From positions 23,877,812 through 23,941,811 of the forward strand of contig NC_060259.1 in the NCBI RefSeq assembly GCF_921293095.1: a stretch of DNA of 64,000 nt, in the 5' to 3' direction. A program made the position numbers and the translations under genes. This document shows, piece after piece, positions 34,387-45,983 of the stretch; the stretch's first letter is position 1; each line of letters opens with the position of its first letter. The notes under the pieces are model-generated. The model searched no databases, was not told the origin of the DNA, and worked only from the letters and a program-made list of their open reading frames with translations. This stretch comes from Ischnura elegans. Its lineage: Eukaryota; Arthropoda; Insecta; Odonata; Coenagrionidae.

Positions 34387-35484
34387 TAGAGGTGGGGTTA
34401 ACTGTTCATTTTGATGAACCGTTCACTTTTAACCTGTTCAGTAAAAAGAGCAGTTCAAAATATCTGTTCATGGTGAACAGTCTGGGTCATTCAGGTAGAA
34501 AATACTGTTTATCGGATGTTTAGAGTAAGTGAAAGCTTAGTGTGGTATCATTTGGTTTGTGCAACTTGTCATAGTTATTTCAAGCAAATTCTGTCCCAGG
34601 CCTTTACTTGGTTGCCCGTTTGCAGGACAACATCTGCTTTCCACATGTAGAATAAGCCAGAACTAATATTTATCAACCCAGTGTCTGATGTTATTTGCGT
34701 GTTTAGCACAAGAAAAGTTTTTTAAATGATTCTCTTATGAGCAATTTAGACTTTCATACACAGCTAACAGTTCTTTATACATATTTTTAGTATAAACATC
34801 ATTTGTGAATCTCTCTCTTAGACTCCTCAGTAAGATATTGATTTTTTCTCTTCGTTACAGCCTGTGTCAGGTATCTATCCAATCTAATGATGCAATTAAC
34901 TGTCAATAATAGCATGCATTATATTGTAAATTTTAATCAGTTTCATTGCTAAATTAGTACTTTTGGTAGAATGCAAAAAATAGTACAATATGTTACACCT
35001 ATGGATTTCTGTAACATATTTAAATGCCCTCCGAGGAATGAATACCCTCCAAAAAAGAATACCCTTTGAAAAAAGAATGCCCTCCAAGAAAAGAATACGC
35101 TGAGAAAAATAACGGCTAAAAGGAATCTAATATTTTGAACAATAGTTCGAACCGTTCAGCAGCCATGTTGTTCATGTTTGTTGACGGAGGGGAATGATAG
35201 AGAAGGAAGGGGAGGGGCTCGGTCGTCTATGATGCACTTCAGTGGCCTTGGATGGTCTGCATCATAACTGCCATCTGTGGTGACCACTACGCACTTGCTG
35301 GAGTAAGCTGCAGTTCAAAAAACCTCTCGGTGAGCATACCTGTCAGACCGAAAACACTGCGCTTTTGCTGTGTAGATATGAACAGTGAACAGAGAGTTTT
35401 AGAGAACTGTTCATTTTCAAACCGCTTCATTTCAGTAAATACATAGTTCGTTTTGGCAGTTCGGTTCTTTTTGACCCATCTCTA
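34387..35484. mobile_element. 1.1-kb hAT-type non-autonomous element with perfect 8-bp target duplication
   Basis: Perfect duplication GTCTTAAT (34379-34386 and 35485-35492). The ends are TAGAGGTGGGGTTAACTG and complement TAGAGATGGGTCAAAAAG. The inner arms are rich in short repeats of the GAACAGT/GAACCGTTC type. TAGAG.TGGG termini and 8-bp targets identify hAT. No transposase motif is seen. It lies in the large last intron of the 30.3-kb gene. Confidence 0.9.
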
Positions 35485-35492
35485 GTCTTAAT

Positions 35493-35987
35493 GTATCATG
35501 TAAACAGTTCTTTAGAGCAATTTGCAATTATGAATAGCCTGCATGTCATATGCATATTTCATTTAATGTGTATTACTGTTTGGTAATTGAGATAAAATCC
35601 TTCCTAGATAAAAATGATGAATCAAACTAACCATATGTGATATGCATCCCTCATTCTTCAATGTCAGACCAATGTTCTCACGAGACTCCCTCCCTTCTAT
35701 TCCAAGCAGAAGCAGTTATGTAACTTCAATGTGTTTCCCTTTATTTCATGGGTAAACAATAATTAATCCCTAAAGCATTATTGGTCTGGTTGATGAGCTT
35801 TCAGGGCACCACTATTCTGAGTATCTGGCTGGAATTATTTCTTGCCGAAGAAACAATTACATACAATCATTTAAGTTTCCTCTGAATACTATAGTATTAG
35901 TACTACAGTATTTCTGAGCTTGTTTCAATGACAGCCTTGGAATGGATAGTGATATTTATTTTATAGTTTTCATGTTAACTGCGATGT
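35493..35987. other. Intronic sequence, nothing recognised
   Basis: Part of the 6.2-kb last intron of the plus-strand gene. No frames or termini of note before the retroelement tail at 35988. Confidence 0.4.
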
Positions 35988-36080
35988 GGTAGAGAAGAAA
36001 TGCGTAGGTGTGACAAGATTAGCTGATATGAGAATAGAGTGGAGAGCTGCATCAAACTATTTTTAAGATTGTTAACCAGT
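35988..36080 (+). repeat. 3' tail of an RTE-like non-LTR element
   Basis: GAGAAGAAATGCGTAGGTGTGAC and AAGATTAGCTGAT followed by GAGTGGAGAGCTGC match the 3' end of the element split at 6696/9229, including the GATGATGA tail. It is an extreme 5' truncation: only the last 30 or so codons and the tail remain. Confidence 0.75.
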
Positions 36081-37990
36081 GATGATAAATATATCTGTGA
36101 TATGTGCGAAGTGATAGTAATGTGTGTGAAAGTTATAATTTTAGTTTCGTATAAATAATTAATAGCTCAAAATATTGAGGAGAGAAATGGGGGCTTCAAA
36201 TCAATTTAGAAACACAATCTAACTTTCCTATATTATTCAACTACCATAATTCATTCAACTGACATATTCCAGTGAAAGTGAATCAAAATATGAGTTATTT
36301 GCATTCATCATTCTGTTGCATTGATGCCGAATCACTATAACCTAGTTGTCCCATCCAAAGCAGGACAAAAACTTGGCCCGTTTTGAGAAAACGTCTCTTT
36401 TTGATTCGACTGAGAGTCCATGGTTGTCTTTGGTAGCTTACCATTATCTTGTTGTTTAGGCCACAGAAGCAAATAGCCCATCTTTACCCATACCTCCTCA
36501 CTTAGTCCCTTTGCCCTCAATAAGCTTGGCTCATTTCCCACTGCTAAGGCAGCACAGGCAGGCAGTCATCTAGCGGGACAGCTGCCCCTTCTCTCCCCCA
36601 TCCTTTTCTGTGTGCATAGGAATCTGCATTTTTGATAGTATCCCTATAATTGCTGGTATCTATTTTGTTCATTTTAAGCAGAATAAAAAAATTCAAAGTC
36701 TGACCACCGCATATTGTGAGTGGAATTGAAGGCATTTCAGGGTGTACAATCTATGCAGCACGTAGCATTCTCCCCAATAATTGAATTTGTGGAGCTATGC
36801 CTTGTCAAGCAACTAGGAAACAGTAAATATTGGCAAAACAAATTCATTTACATTCTCAAAAAACTATTATGTATTTTAAATACCTCTACATTATTTGTTA
36901 ACCAATAAGGGTTTGAGCATTTCTTTTTCGCCCTGTACGGAGTTGTTTCTCGGCTTGGGACTGTCCAGGTAGTCGCTTCCTCCACTTAATGACCTTTCCT
37001 AGCAGGGTGCCTGACCCTTTCCTCGGCAACTGGGCAAATATAATCCTCGACCCTTTTCCTGAAGGCAGCCCATCGCGGCATACTTTAGCGGTCAGTTTAT
37101 TGTTACTAGTGCGATTTTAATTTTTTTTAATTGTTACTATATGAAAGTAATCACCTGGATAGAGCAGTTCTCTCTCTATTCATGTTATGGGCTGCATCGC
37201 ACAGCAGGGTTCCGTAGAAACCATCCCTTTTATAGGTAGCGGAATGGGTACAGAGAGTTAACGGCCATATTTGAATACACGTCAAGAAAATTTTGAAAAG
37301 AAAATGAGTTATTCCGAGAAGAGTGAGGTAATTTTCTTCCACAAATTTCAGGAGGAGGCTACTTGCACCAATCTACTCTTAGATGTGCCAGTTGGAGGGT
37401 AATAAGTTTTTCCAAGAAAAAATTAATGCGCTAATGTGTTCCGAAGTAAGCCTGTGAGGTGCTCAGGGCAGACCACCTAAATGTAACCTGACCGGAGAAC
37501 CAAGATATGAGAGTAATTACCTGGGTAGAGCAGTGCTCTTTCCTGCAATGGTATAGAATGCTTCTCACAACATGTGTCTACGTAAAACATTCCTTAATTG
37601 CACATTAAATTTAAGAATTTTTAGGATATGCATTAATTAGTATTTATAGCGAAATTAATTTATAATACGTTTGTACTCAAAGGTTGATAAGAGGTTATTA
37701 AAAATAGTCGCTGTAATTTTAGCTCATGACAAAGAACTGAGAGGATCATATTTTATTACATTACGAGGGCTTTTTTTCATAGGAGTTAAATCGGATACTT
37801 CATAGAATTTCTCCGCAAATGTACACTTAGAATGTGGCAAACAGAGTAACGTATATCTTTAGATGTAAATCATTACAATAACCCTCCTATGAATTTGCTA
37901 GTAAGTTTTAAAAATAACAATTAAACATCTAACCTTAGCATCTCCAAAATTTGTTCTAGGTGATGATGAACGCGGTTAATATGAACGCTA
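36081..37990. other. Intronic sequence, no supported features
   Basis: Short frames on both strands without domains. A local GC-rich stretch (36900-37090) contains repeats of a CCTTTCCT-type motif but no paired ends that I could establish. Confidence 0.35.
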
Positions 37991-37993
37991 AAG

Positions 37994-38025
37994 TTTTAAA
38001 CGGAACGCTAGAGTTCCGTTTAAAA
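37994..38025. repeat. 13-bp perfect hairpin
   Basis: TTTTAAACGGAAC (37994-38006) and its complement GTTCCGTTTAAAA (38013-38025) are separated by six bases. It could form a stable stem in the intron transcript. No tail of Ts and no known family. Confidence 0.6.
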
Positions 38026-38264
38026 TTTGGAGCCTATCAGCAAAACATCCAGAATGTAATTCTCGGCATTGATTTTCAATAGATGCAACATGTACGTTTT
38101 TATTTAATCTAACTTATAAACAAATAAGTGACCATGAGCACCTTCCTTGAGTAGGACAGAGCCTGAATGGGCCGAGATAATCCCCACACGGACAATTGGA
38201 AAGGGTTGGACCTCTCGCGCCGAGGGACCCTAATGGCGGTTGAGACCCACTTGGCATGCTTGAC

Positions 38265-38392
38265 CACAAAACCGTGAAAACACGGCCTTCAGCCTTTTGC
38301 TTCGAAAAGTTAAAGCCCTGAAAACCCAGCCTTCATCCTTTAGCAACAGAAAATTCAGGGCGTGAAATCACGCCCTTCGTAGGGAAAAGGTT
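38265..38392. repeat. Short tandem array, units around 55 bp
   Basis: Three diverged units share a GTGAAAACACGGCCTTCAGCC-like, GAAAACCCAGCCTTCA-like or GTGAAATCACGCCCTTCG-like text followed by CTTT. It ends at GGAAAAGGTTAA. Probably a decayed minisatellite or the inner repeats of a transposon terminus. Confidence 0.45.
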
Positions 38393-38517
38393 AATTAACT
38401 ACCCATATGGAGGGGCTTTGGGCTGAAAATACAGTTAATATGCACATGTGTTTTAATGTATGTTGTTTTTCCTTTCTGTTCTTCTTTTTATGATCATGGC
38501 ACTTCTATATTTACCAG

Positions 38518-38663
38518 ATCAATGGGGAAGCTGTCGAACAAGAGCACAGACATCTGTGGGATGGACAGAAGCAACACCTTTTCCCCCTGGGATTCATTCT
38601 ACGCTCGTTCGGAAACGGGAAGAAATGTGGAGAGAAGAAATCAACCTCTTAGGAAACTTCTAG
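38518..38663 (+). CDS. Unrecognised gene, terminal coding exon
   Basis: The TTTACCAG acceptor leads into two bases that complete the split Asp codon, then 'QWGSCRTRAQTSVGWTEATP' and 'FPPGIHSTLVRKREEMWREE', ending 'INLLGNF' at a TAG (38661-38663). An alternative phase of the same exon is also open for 43 codons; I prefer this one because the junction to the exon ending at 32290 is in phase and third positions are more A/T-rich, like the other exons. The family is not recognised. The 3' UTR probably extends to the signal at 39436. Confidence 0.5.
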
Positions 38664-39435
38664 TATGCTCTTGGACTATCAGAACCAGTATTTTTAATCG
38701 AGAAGTTTATAAACTATTACAATTGTATCTGCAGCATGTACTAGTACATTACATGTACTGCGTACCTTAAATCTTTTTACTTTCTGTTTTTGGGCAGCCA
38801 TCAACAATGAGAATGGCAGGCTTACAATATGAGTTTTCCCGTCCAGTAATTTATGTGTTCCAATGTTGCAGGTGTTTCCATTTCATTGAGTTAAATGATT
38901 TTAAGAGATTTAACAGGCCAAAATTTGTCATTTAATGCCTGAATTTGATGTTATAGGTACTCCTTTATCAAAGAGTATTCTATTTTTTATTCCTAGTGTT
39001 TAGTGAAATCTAGTCGTTGCATGTAAAATACGAAGTATTGCTTGTGTTGCAAGAATGTTATTTAACTTGAGATTCAATGTGATATATTTTAAGTCATTTG
39101 TGATGCATGTGTTATGTTATATTTAACTGCTTTACTTGAGGATTTTGATGTTAGGTTATCACTATTTTTTTCAGTAGACTTCAATCAATAATTTGGGACT
39201 TAGATTGTGTCTCTTCAATATTTTGTATTCGGAGAGACTGACTGAATTAACTTTTGCATTAAAGTGTGATAACGTGAAAACCTCAAAGGGATGATAAAAA
39301 GTTTTTCATATGTACTGCATCAAAATTTGTTGTTTGTTACAAGTTGTATTTTCTTAAATATACCCAGGACTGTAGGTCTTATCCATTGACCAAGTTCCTG
39401 TTTAGTCCTGGGCGCTTTTAATTGCATTAATTATA

Positions 39436-39441
39436 AATAAA
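39436..39441 (+). terminator. Candidate polyadenylation signal of the 30.3-39.4 kb gene
   Basis: AATAAA about 770 bases after the stop codon at 38663, in an AT-rich stretch with no other gene nearby on this strand. Assignment to the gene is by position only. Confidence 0.4.
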
Positions 39442-40144
39442 TATTACTGCAAAAAACTCTCCTTTGCATAGCTTATTTAATTATGGTGTCATGAAAATTC
39501 GCAGCGTTCAAAAATTTTCACTCTGATGAGAGTGAATCAAACATTTCTTGTTGGCATTAGCCATTTTTACCCATCACAAACTTAATGAGTGCTTGAGAAA
39601 ACCAACTACAGTAAAACCTCTTTTGTAGTGAACCTCTTTACATCATAAACCTTCATACTTCATACCTACGGTCCCGTCAGATTTAGATGTAATTTTATAC
39701 ACAAATCTCTTTGCAGTGAACCTCTCATAAAACCTCCACTTATCATGCCAAGGAGACACCCCCAAGACTGCCTAACTACCTTCGCAAATTAGACCGAGAC
39801 AACTAGAGACCATTAATGCAGCCGCGATTACGTACATGGAATAACATTTTCAACAATAAATGTTTCATGCTTATTTTTTTCTTTTACACCTTTAAAATGC
39901 TGTAATTTTCACGTTAACCATAAGTTATGGCCATTTTGTTCTATATGAGAGCATACCTAACAGTAAATAAGAGAAAAGATATCAAACTATCGTTATCATT
40001 TTAAGTGACTGATGAACTAAGAGATATCACATCGTTTTCTCTCGAATCATGGTAAAAATCACGTGATAGCACTTGCTTTGTGTTATCATTAAATAATAAA
40101 TATATGTTCACTAATCCATGCATGTTTATTTAAACGCATAAATA

Positions 40145-40874
40145 CAGCAGACTCCCGATTATCCGGCTGCGGTTTATCCGGGTTGCGGTTTATCCGGGTT
40201 GCGGATTATCCGTGCATGATTTTAACTCTCTTAACAATTTTTTCCGCAATCTTATAAAAAAACTTAAATCGGATCCAAAATCATCGGAATTACTGCATTA
40301 ATGCTAGGATACACCAGGCTTATCATTTCCGTCAGAATCCCGTTCGTAAAACGGAAGCGATCGCGCGCTAGCCGCATTCAAGGGAGCACCGATTTCGTGT
40401 TTTCCAAGCCTATCAGTGCGCGAACGCACTCCGTGATCACGGATACACGTCCCGCAGCAGATGCAACCCGGGCAACTTGTACGAGACGCGACTGCGTGGC
40501 GTGGTGCCTGACAATGTAGTTTCCGACGTCGAGCAGTCGTTTTGAAGCATTCGCGCAAATCACTTTTCTGTATCCGCGATCACACACCCACGAAAGTGTG
40601 GTTTTCGAAACCGGGCCTTACATGAAGCATTAATAATACGAGTACATTCATGTTATTGCCGCTAAAAAGATCGCGAACTGGCGAAGAAAGCTCTCATTGA
40701 GTCTGGGAAGCACGCTAATAAAGCAGAATAACGGCATAAATAATAATATATTGTTTGTTTTACGTAAATTATGATCATTACAAGACATTGGAGTTGATGT
40801 TTGGGTTATCCGTGTTTTCAGATTATTCGTGCCGTCCCTCCCCATCATTAGCCCGGATAATCGGGAGTCTACTG
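40145..40874. mobile_element. 730-bp pogo/Tigger-like MITE
   Basis: The left end CAGCAGACTCCCGATTATCC and the right end (complement CAGTAGACTCCCGATTATCC) are near-perfect inverted repeats flanked by TA on each side (40143-40144 and 40875-40876). The left arm carries three tandem repeats of a GCGGTTTATCCGGGTT-type unit. CAGTAGA.TC.CG.TTATCCGG termini with TA targets are typical of the pogo/Tigger branch of Tc1/mariner. No transposase frame is present. Confidence 0.85.
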
Positions 40875-40876
40875 TA

Positions 40877-42062
40877 TAATGGTTTAAAAGACAGTAGGTA
40901 ATGCCTTTCATTTCCAAAGGATATGAAAAAAATGGCGTGTATTGCTAAAACCTCTCTATAGTGAACCTCCATGCATCAAATCCTACAATTCTGTAGGCAC
41001 TTCAGCTTGGCCTAAGGATGTTTACAGCATGACAGAAGCTCTACCACCACCAGGTACAGGACACAACAAAACCCAAAAAATAACTCTGCATATTGAGTAT
41101 CTTTCTACAGTATGACAATGGTTGAGGTGAAGTTATATTTAACATAAGTTTACTCATGGTGATACCTCAATCAAAGTCACTTGTATCATGAATATATTTC
41201 AACATTTACTACGGTAATCAAAAGTGCCTCATCTGACTGTGGTACGCCAGCTGGTGCTTGAATTCAGCCTAAATATTAACCATCAAAAAAACATTTCCTT
41301 CATGCTCTGTTCCTGTTGTCTCTGATGACCCCTTTTTTGATCACTTCCTCATGCTAAAACTGTCATATTTTAACACGCAAAATATTATCGATTTGAGGTA
41401 ACCGCCATCAGCAGATTTTTAAAAGTTTGAGTCTCTTAAGACAAAACAGCACAACTGCCCAATGCCCTACCAAGTTATCTCTCTTTCCCTTACTTAGCAT
41501 AAACAATCATATACAAAGAGCATTATTGAATTAGCAATAAAAAAACAAAGCCGTAAGTATTTCTTTACCAAAACATGAGTGCCAAACCATACATGCATCA
41601 CGGCCAGCTGAGCATTTCACATTTCTTGCGAGCATTATGTTAAGAGAATTATATTTTTCCCGACTCATAATTAGATCACCCATCGACACAAAATTTCATT
41701 CCATAGCATGACAATAATGTTGGCACAGCAGAATTTTCAACCCACTTCAATGCAATAGTGTAGTCCTTAACAGTAGAACTGCCACGGCGGTCATTTTGAC
41801 TGCTGTCGACACTTTCAACAGTTGCCAATTAAGTGTAAACATGACTAAAAGCAAGTCATTTTAAGACTTTTCCTAACTTTATGAAAGGAAAATACTGGAA
41901 ATTTTTGGCGGAAAAACTACTATTTTCTCTCTGCAAACTACTGAAAGCCAAAAAGAATACTCCGAGAAATGAATCAACACTTACTCTGATTACTTAGGAA
42001 TGTATGCATTCAAGGCACAACTCTGTCCTGCATCCACTGGCATCCGAGCAAAATGGCATATA
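40877..42062. other. Intergenic sequence between the two MITE copies, nothing recognised
   Basis: AT-rich sequence with no supported frame. It lies between the convergent 3' ends of the two host genes. Confidence 0.4.
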
Positions 42063-42459
42063 ACTTGTGCGAGACGCGACTGTGTTACGTGGTGCCTGAC
42101 AATCTTGTTTCCGATGTCGAGCAGTGGTTTTGAAGCATTCGTGCAAACCACTTATCTGTATCCCTGATCAGGCAGCCACAGATGTGTGGTTTTCGAAACC
42201 AGGCTTTACATGGAGCATTAATAATACGAGTACAACCATGTTATCGCAGCTAAAAAGATCGGGAACCGGCAAAGAAAGCTCTCACTGAGTATGGGAAGCA
42301 CTCTAAAGTAGCAGAATAACGGCAAAAATAATATCTTGTTTGTGTTATGGAAATTATGAACATTCCAAGACATTGAAGTGAAAGTTTGGGTTACCCGTGG
42401 TTTGCGATTATTAGTGCCGTCTCTCCCCATCATCAGCCCGGATAATCAGTAGTCTACTG
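42063..42459. mobile_element. Truncated second copy of the 40145 MITE
   Basis: From ACTTGTGCGAGACGCGACTG to the right terminus (complement CAGTAGACTACTGATTATCC) it parallels 40478-40874 throughout with scattered substitutions. The left 330 bases are absent. A TA follows the right end (42460-42461). Minus-strand frames in the two copies look alike only because the copies are homologous. Confidence 0.8.
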
Positions 42460-42461
42460 TA

Positions 42462-43330
42462 AATAGAAATCAGATAGATACATAGGCCATTAGACCACTT
42501 GAAAAAATGGGCAACCATGAATTTAGAGGCTTTCTCAAATTCTTACGATCAGTGCAAGGTTACTGAAAAATTACTTTGCCCATGAAAAACATGAAATAAA
42601 TGAACTTGAGGACAATTTTTGGTTGTTTAGGCCTATGGCTTTACCTTTGTGAAATATTCTCCACTGTCAGATCTAACATTACAGTTTCAGCCAAAAGAAC
42701 AGTTTTTAAGATCTTACATCGATTGGGTGCCGGAAATATATCTTCTTGAGCAAATATTAAGAAGGGCAATGAGGGTGCAGCAGGAAAAATTGGATACAAT
42801 ATATGCTTGATATATTCCTATGATATACAAGTCTTGAGAGAAATCAGTGGGTTAATGAGGGAAATTACATCATAAGTGAATGTCATTATAAATTTAATTT
42901 CATATTTGATAAAATAATATTCAACCAGGCATTTACAAAGGTAAAAATTTAGAATACAAACAATTCTAGGACTACTTTCCAAGAGGAAAATAATCTGCAA
43001 TCAAATTCAAGGCATAGAGTAATGATTTCAAAGAGTAACTACAGCATCATTGCCAAAAATGTTCTTAAGTATCATTATTTCCGGATTACTCTTTCAGTTC
43101 AAAGGCACACACAACAGTAAAAACTTAAGTTAATTCTATAAACTTCATTCAACTCCATGATTGAAAGATAGCTTCAATTAAACCCTCTAAAGGTAGAGAA
43201 AATGAGAAGAACTAGGCCAAAACGAGGCATGACATTTCCCAGCTTGAAACACACTGAGAAAAATATTGAAACCAATTACATGATTCCAATATTGAATTAT
43301 AAACTCATTTAAAAGCATTACTTTCATGAC
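42462..43330. other. Intergenic sequence downstream of the thioredoxin reductase gene
   Basis: AT-rich, no frames with domain evidence and no termini. The thioredoxin reductase transcript probably ends near 43330. Confidence 0.4.
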
Positions 43331-43351
43331 CTAAGTACCAAAATTAATAAT

Positions 43352-43357
43352 TTTATT
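43352..43357 (-). terminator. Candidate polyadenylation signal of the thioredoxin reductase gene
   Basis: TTTATT on the plus strand, that is AATAAA on the gene strand, about 230 bases after the SECIS element. It would give a 3' UTR of about 400 bases that contains the whole SECIS. Positional evidence only. Confidence 0.45.
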
Positions 43358-43580
43358 CACTGGAGCATAACATCAAACATCTGCAAGGAAAAAATGCAAA
43401 TGAAAACAATGCAATAAGTTGTACAAAATCAAAAACAACACATTTTCTAACACAATATGAAGCATGGATAAATTATCCTGACATAGCGATCAATAATACT
43501 GAAATTTAAATATTTTCACAATGTTTTCTCCCAGTGATACCTTGAAATTCTACCAGTGATGACTTTCGAGGACAATTCAT

Positions 43581-43636
43581 GCAAAACATCAGACTCCACC
43601 CTCCATCAAGGTTTTAAGTGGGGTCGTCATTATTGC
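43581..43636 (-). promoter_or_regulatory. SECIS element in the 3' UTR of thioredoxin reductase
   Basis: On the gene strand the core reads ATGAC (43630-43626), a ten-base 5' arm GACCCCACTT, an apical loop opening with AAAA, the 3' arm GGGTGGAGTC, then TGATG. The arms pair along ten positions with one C-A mismatch and two G-U pairs at the top. ATGA faces TGAT as the SECIS quartet of non-Watson-Crick pairs, and the AA of the loop lies about 11 bases after ATGA, the conserved spacing. A lower helix (GCAATA with TTTTGC, 43636-43631 and 43586-43581) supports it. It sits 114 bases after the TGA at 43744-43746. SECIS elements recruit SBP2 and the Sec-specific elongation factor so that UGA is read as selenocysteine. 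Confidence 0.85.
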
Positions 43637-43737
43637 CACAAGAGCTCTTGCACTTCATATCCTTCAGTTGTTGCTATTTTGCTGCTATACTACCAAGAAA
43701 GAAAACTTCCTCAGGTAAACAGCAAAAATAGCATACT

Positions 43738-43806
43738 TTAACTTCAGCAAGACTTCTTCTCCACACTTATTCCAGAGGATTTGGTTATGAACATAGTTGT
43801 AAAGAC
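43738..43806 (-). CDS. TXNRD: Thioredoxin reductase (selenoprotein), last coding exon with Sec codon
   Basis: After a TTTTTTTCAG acceptor the exon encodes 'VFTTMFITKSSGISVEKKSC', then TGA (43746-43744), AGT (Ser) and TAA (43740-43738). The 22 residues have the length expected for the C-terminal tail of animal high-molecular-weight thioredoxin reductases, and the tail ends Ser-Cys-Sec-Ser. This flexible tail receives electrons from the FAD/N-terminal disulfide site of the other subunit and reduces thioredoxin. In insects without selenoproteins the tail carries Cys-Cys. Here the TGA, the serine codon and stop after it, and the SECIS downstream show selenocysteine. Automatic gene prediction would end the protein at the TGA, two residues early, losing the catalytic residue. 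Confidence 0.9.
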
Positions 43807-44630
43807 CTGAAAAAAATCCATCATGTGATAAGCTTACCAGAGATATTCTAAGGAAATGACATTTCATAGCAAAGAAAATGGTATTGTATTTATGTTGCTC
43901 TTATCTTTCCATGTATCTATTGGATTAGAAGTACAAATTAGTATGATGGGTTGGTGCCACTGTTTTGCTGGTTTTAATACCCATTTGGTTCTCACTCACA
44001 AATCAAGCGTTTCATTTTCATTGAACAACTTTTAAAACCATCAATAAGTTTCTTGGGTTATTATATGAGAGCCTAAAATACCACATCAAGTTATGCCACA
44101 AGAGATTAGATCCAGAACATTACTATTTAAATTTGTAAATTGTGCTCAAGAGAACTTTTCAAATTGGCTCTTGAACAAATTACTTCAGCACAGTTTCTTT
44201 TTGCTAATGAATCTGGTCCTGATCTTGAAACGAAGGTCTATATATGGTTGAAACAAGAATTGACCTGACTCATTCCCAATTCCAAGTATTCACCAGTAAC
44301 TACTTCAAGTGCAGATGAGCCTTGACAATTATTTGACTCACCATTCCTTTATCTACCTATGACTTCCCTGGACTGTCTCCCAAATCAATCACCTGTCCCT
44401 TTCCTACAGCCTTCATTTCCCCTTCCCCACCTCAACAGGTACCATATTTCTCAACAGGATCAACAGTTTCCACAAAATTATTGTGAGTTCAATCCACTGA
44501 CTTAAACGTCAAAATTTCTGAGCAAGGCATAAACCATAAAAATAAACCAAAATATGAACGTAACATAACAAGTACTTGCACATGGATAGCAATAACTGAA
44601 AGTTATTAACTTATAATTGCTTCTACTTCA

Positions 44631-45983
<1,353 letters not shown>

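Noticed and set aside
40301-40917. Frames of 66-89 residues on both strands around 40.3-40.9 kb and 42.2-42.4 kb
   Set aside because: They lie within two homologous MITE copies, so their similarity reflects the repeat and not coding constraint.
43744-43746. TGA taken as an ordinary stop of a Cys-only thioredoxin reductase
   Set aside because: The tail would end ...Ser-Cys, lacking one redox residue. A serine codon and TAA follow directly, the length then matches the family exactly, and a SECIS fold lies downstream.
43556-43867. Short frames on both strands over the last thioredoxin reductase exon and the SECIS
   Set aside because: Out of phase with the exon; no domains. They are shadows of the real 3' end.
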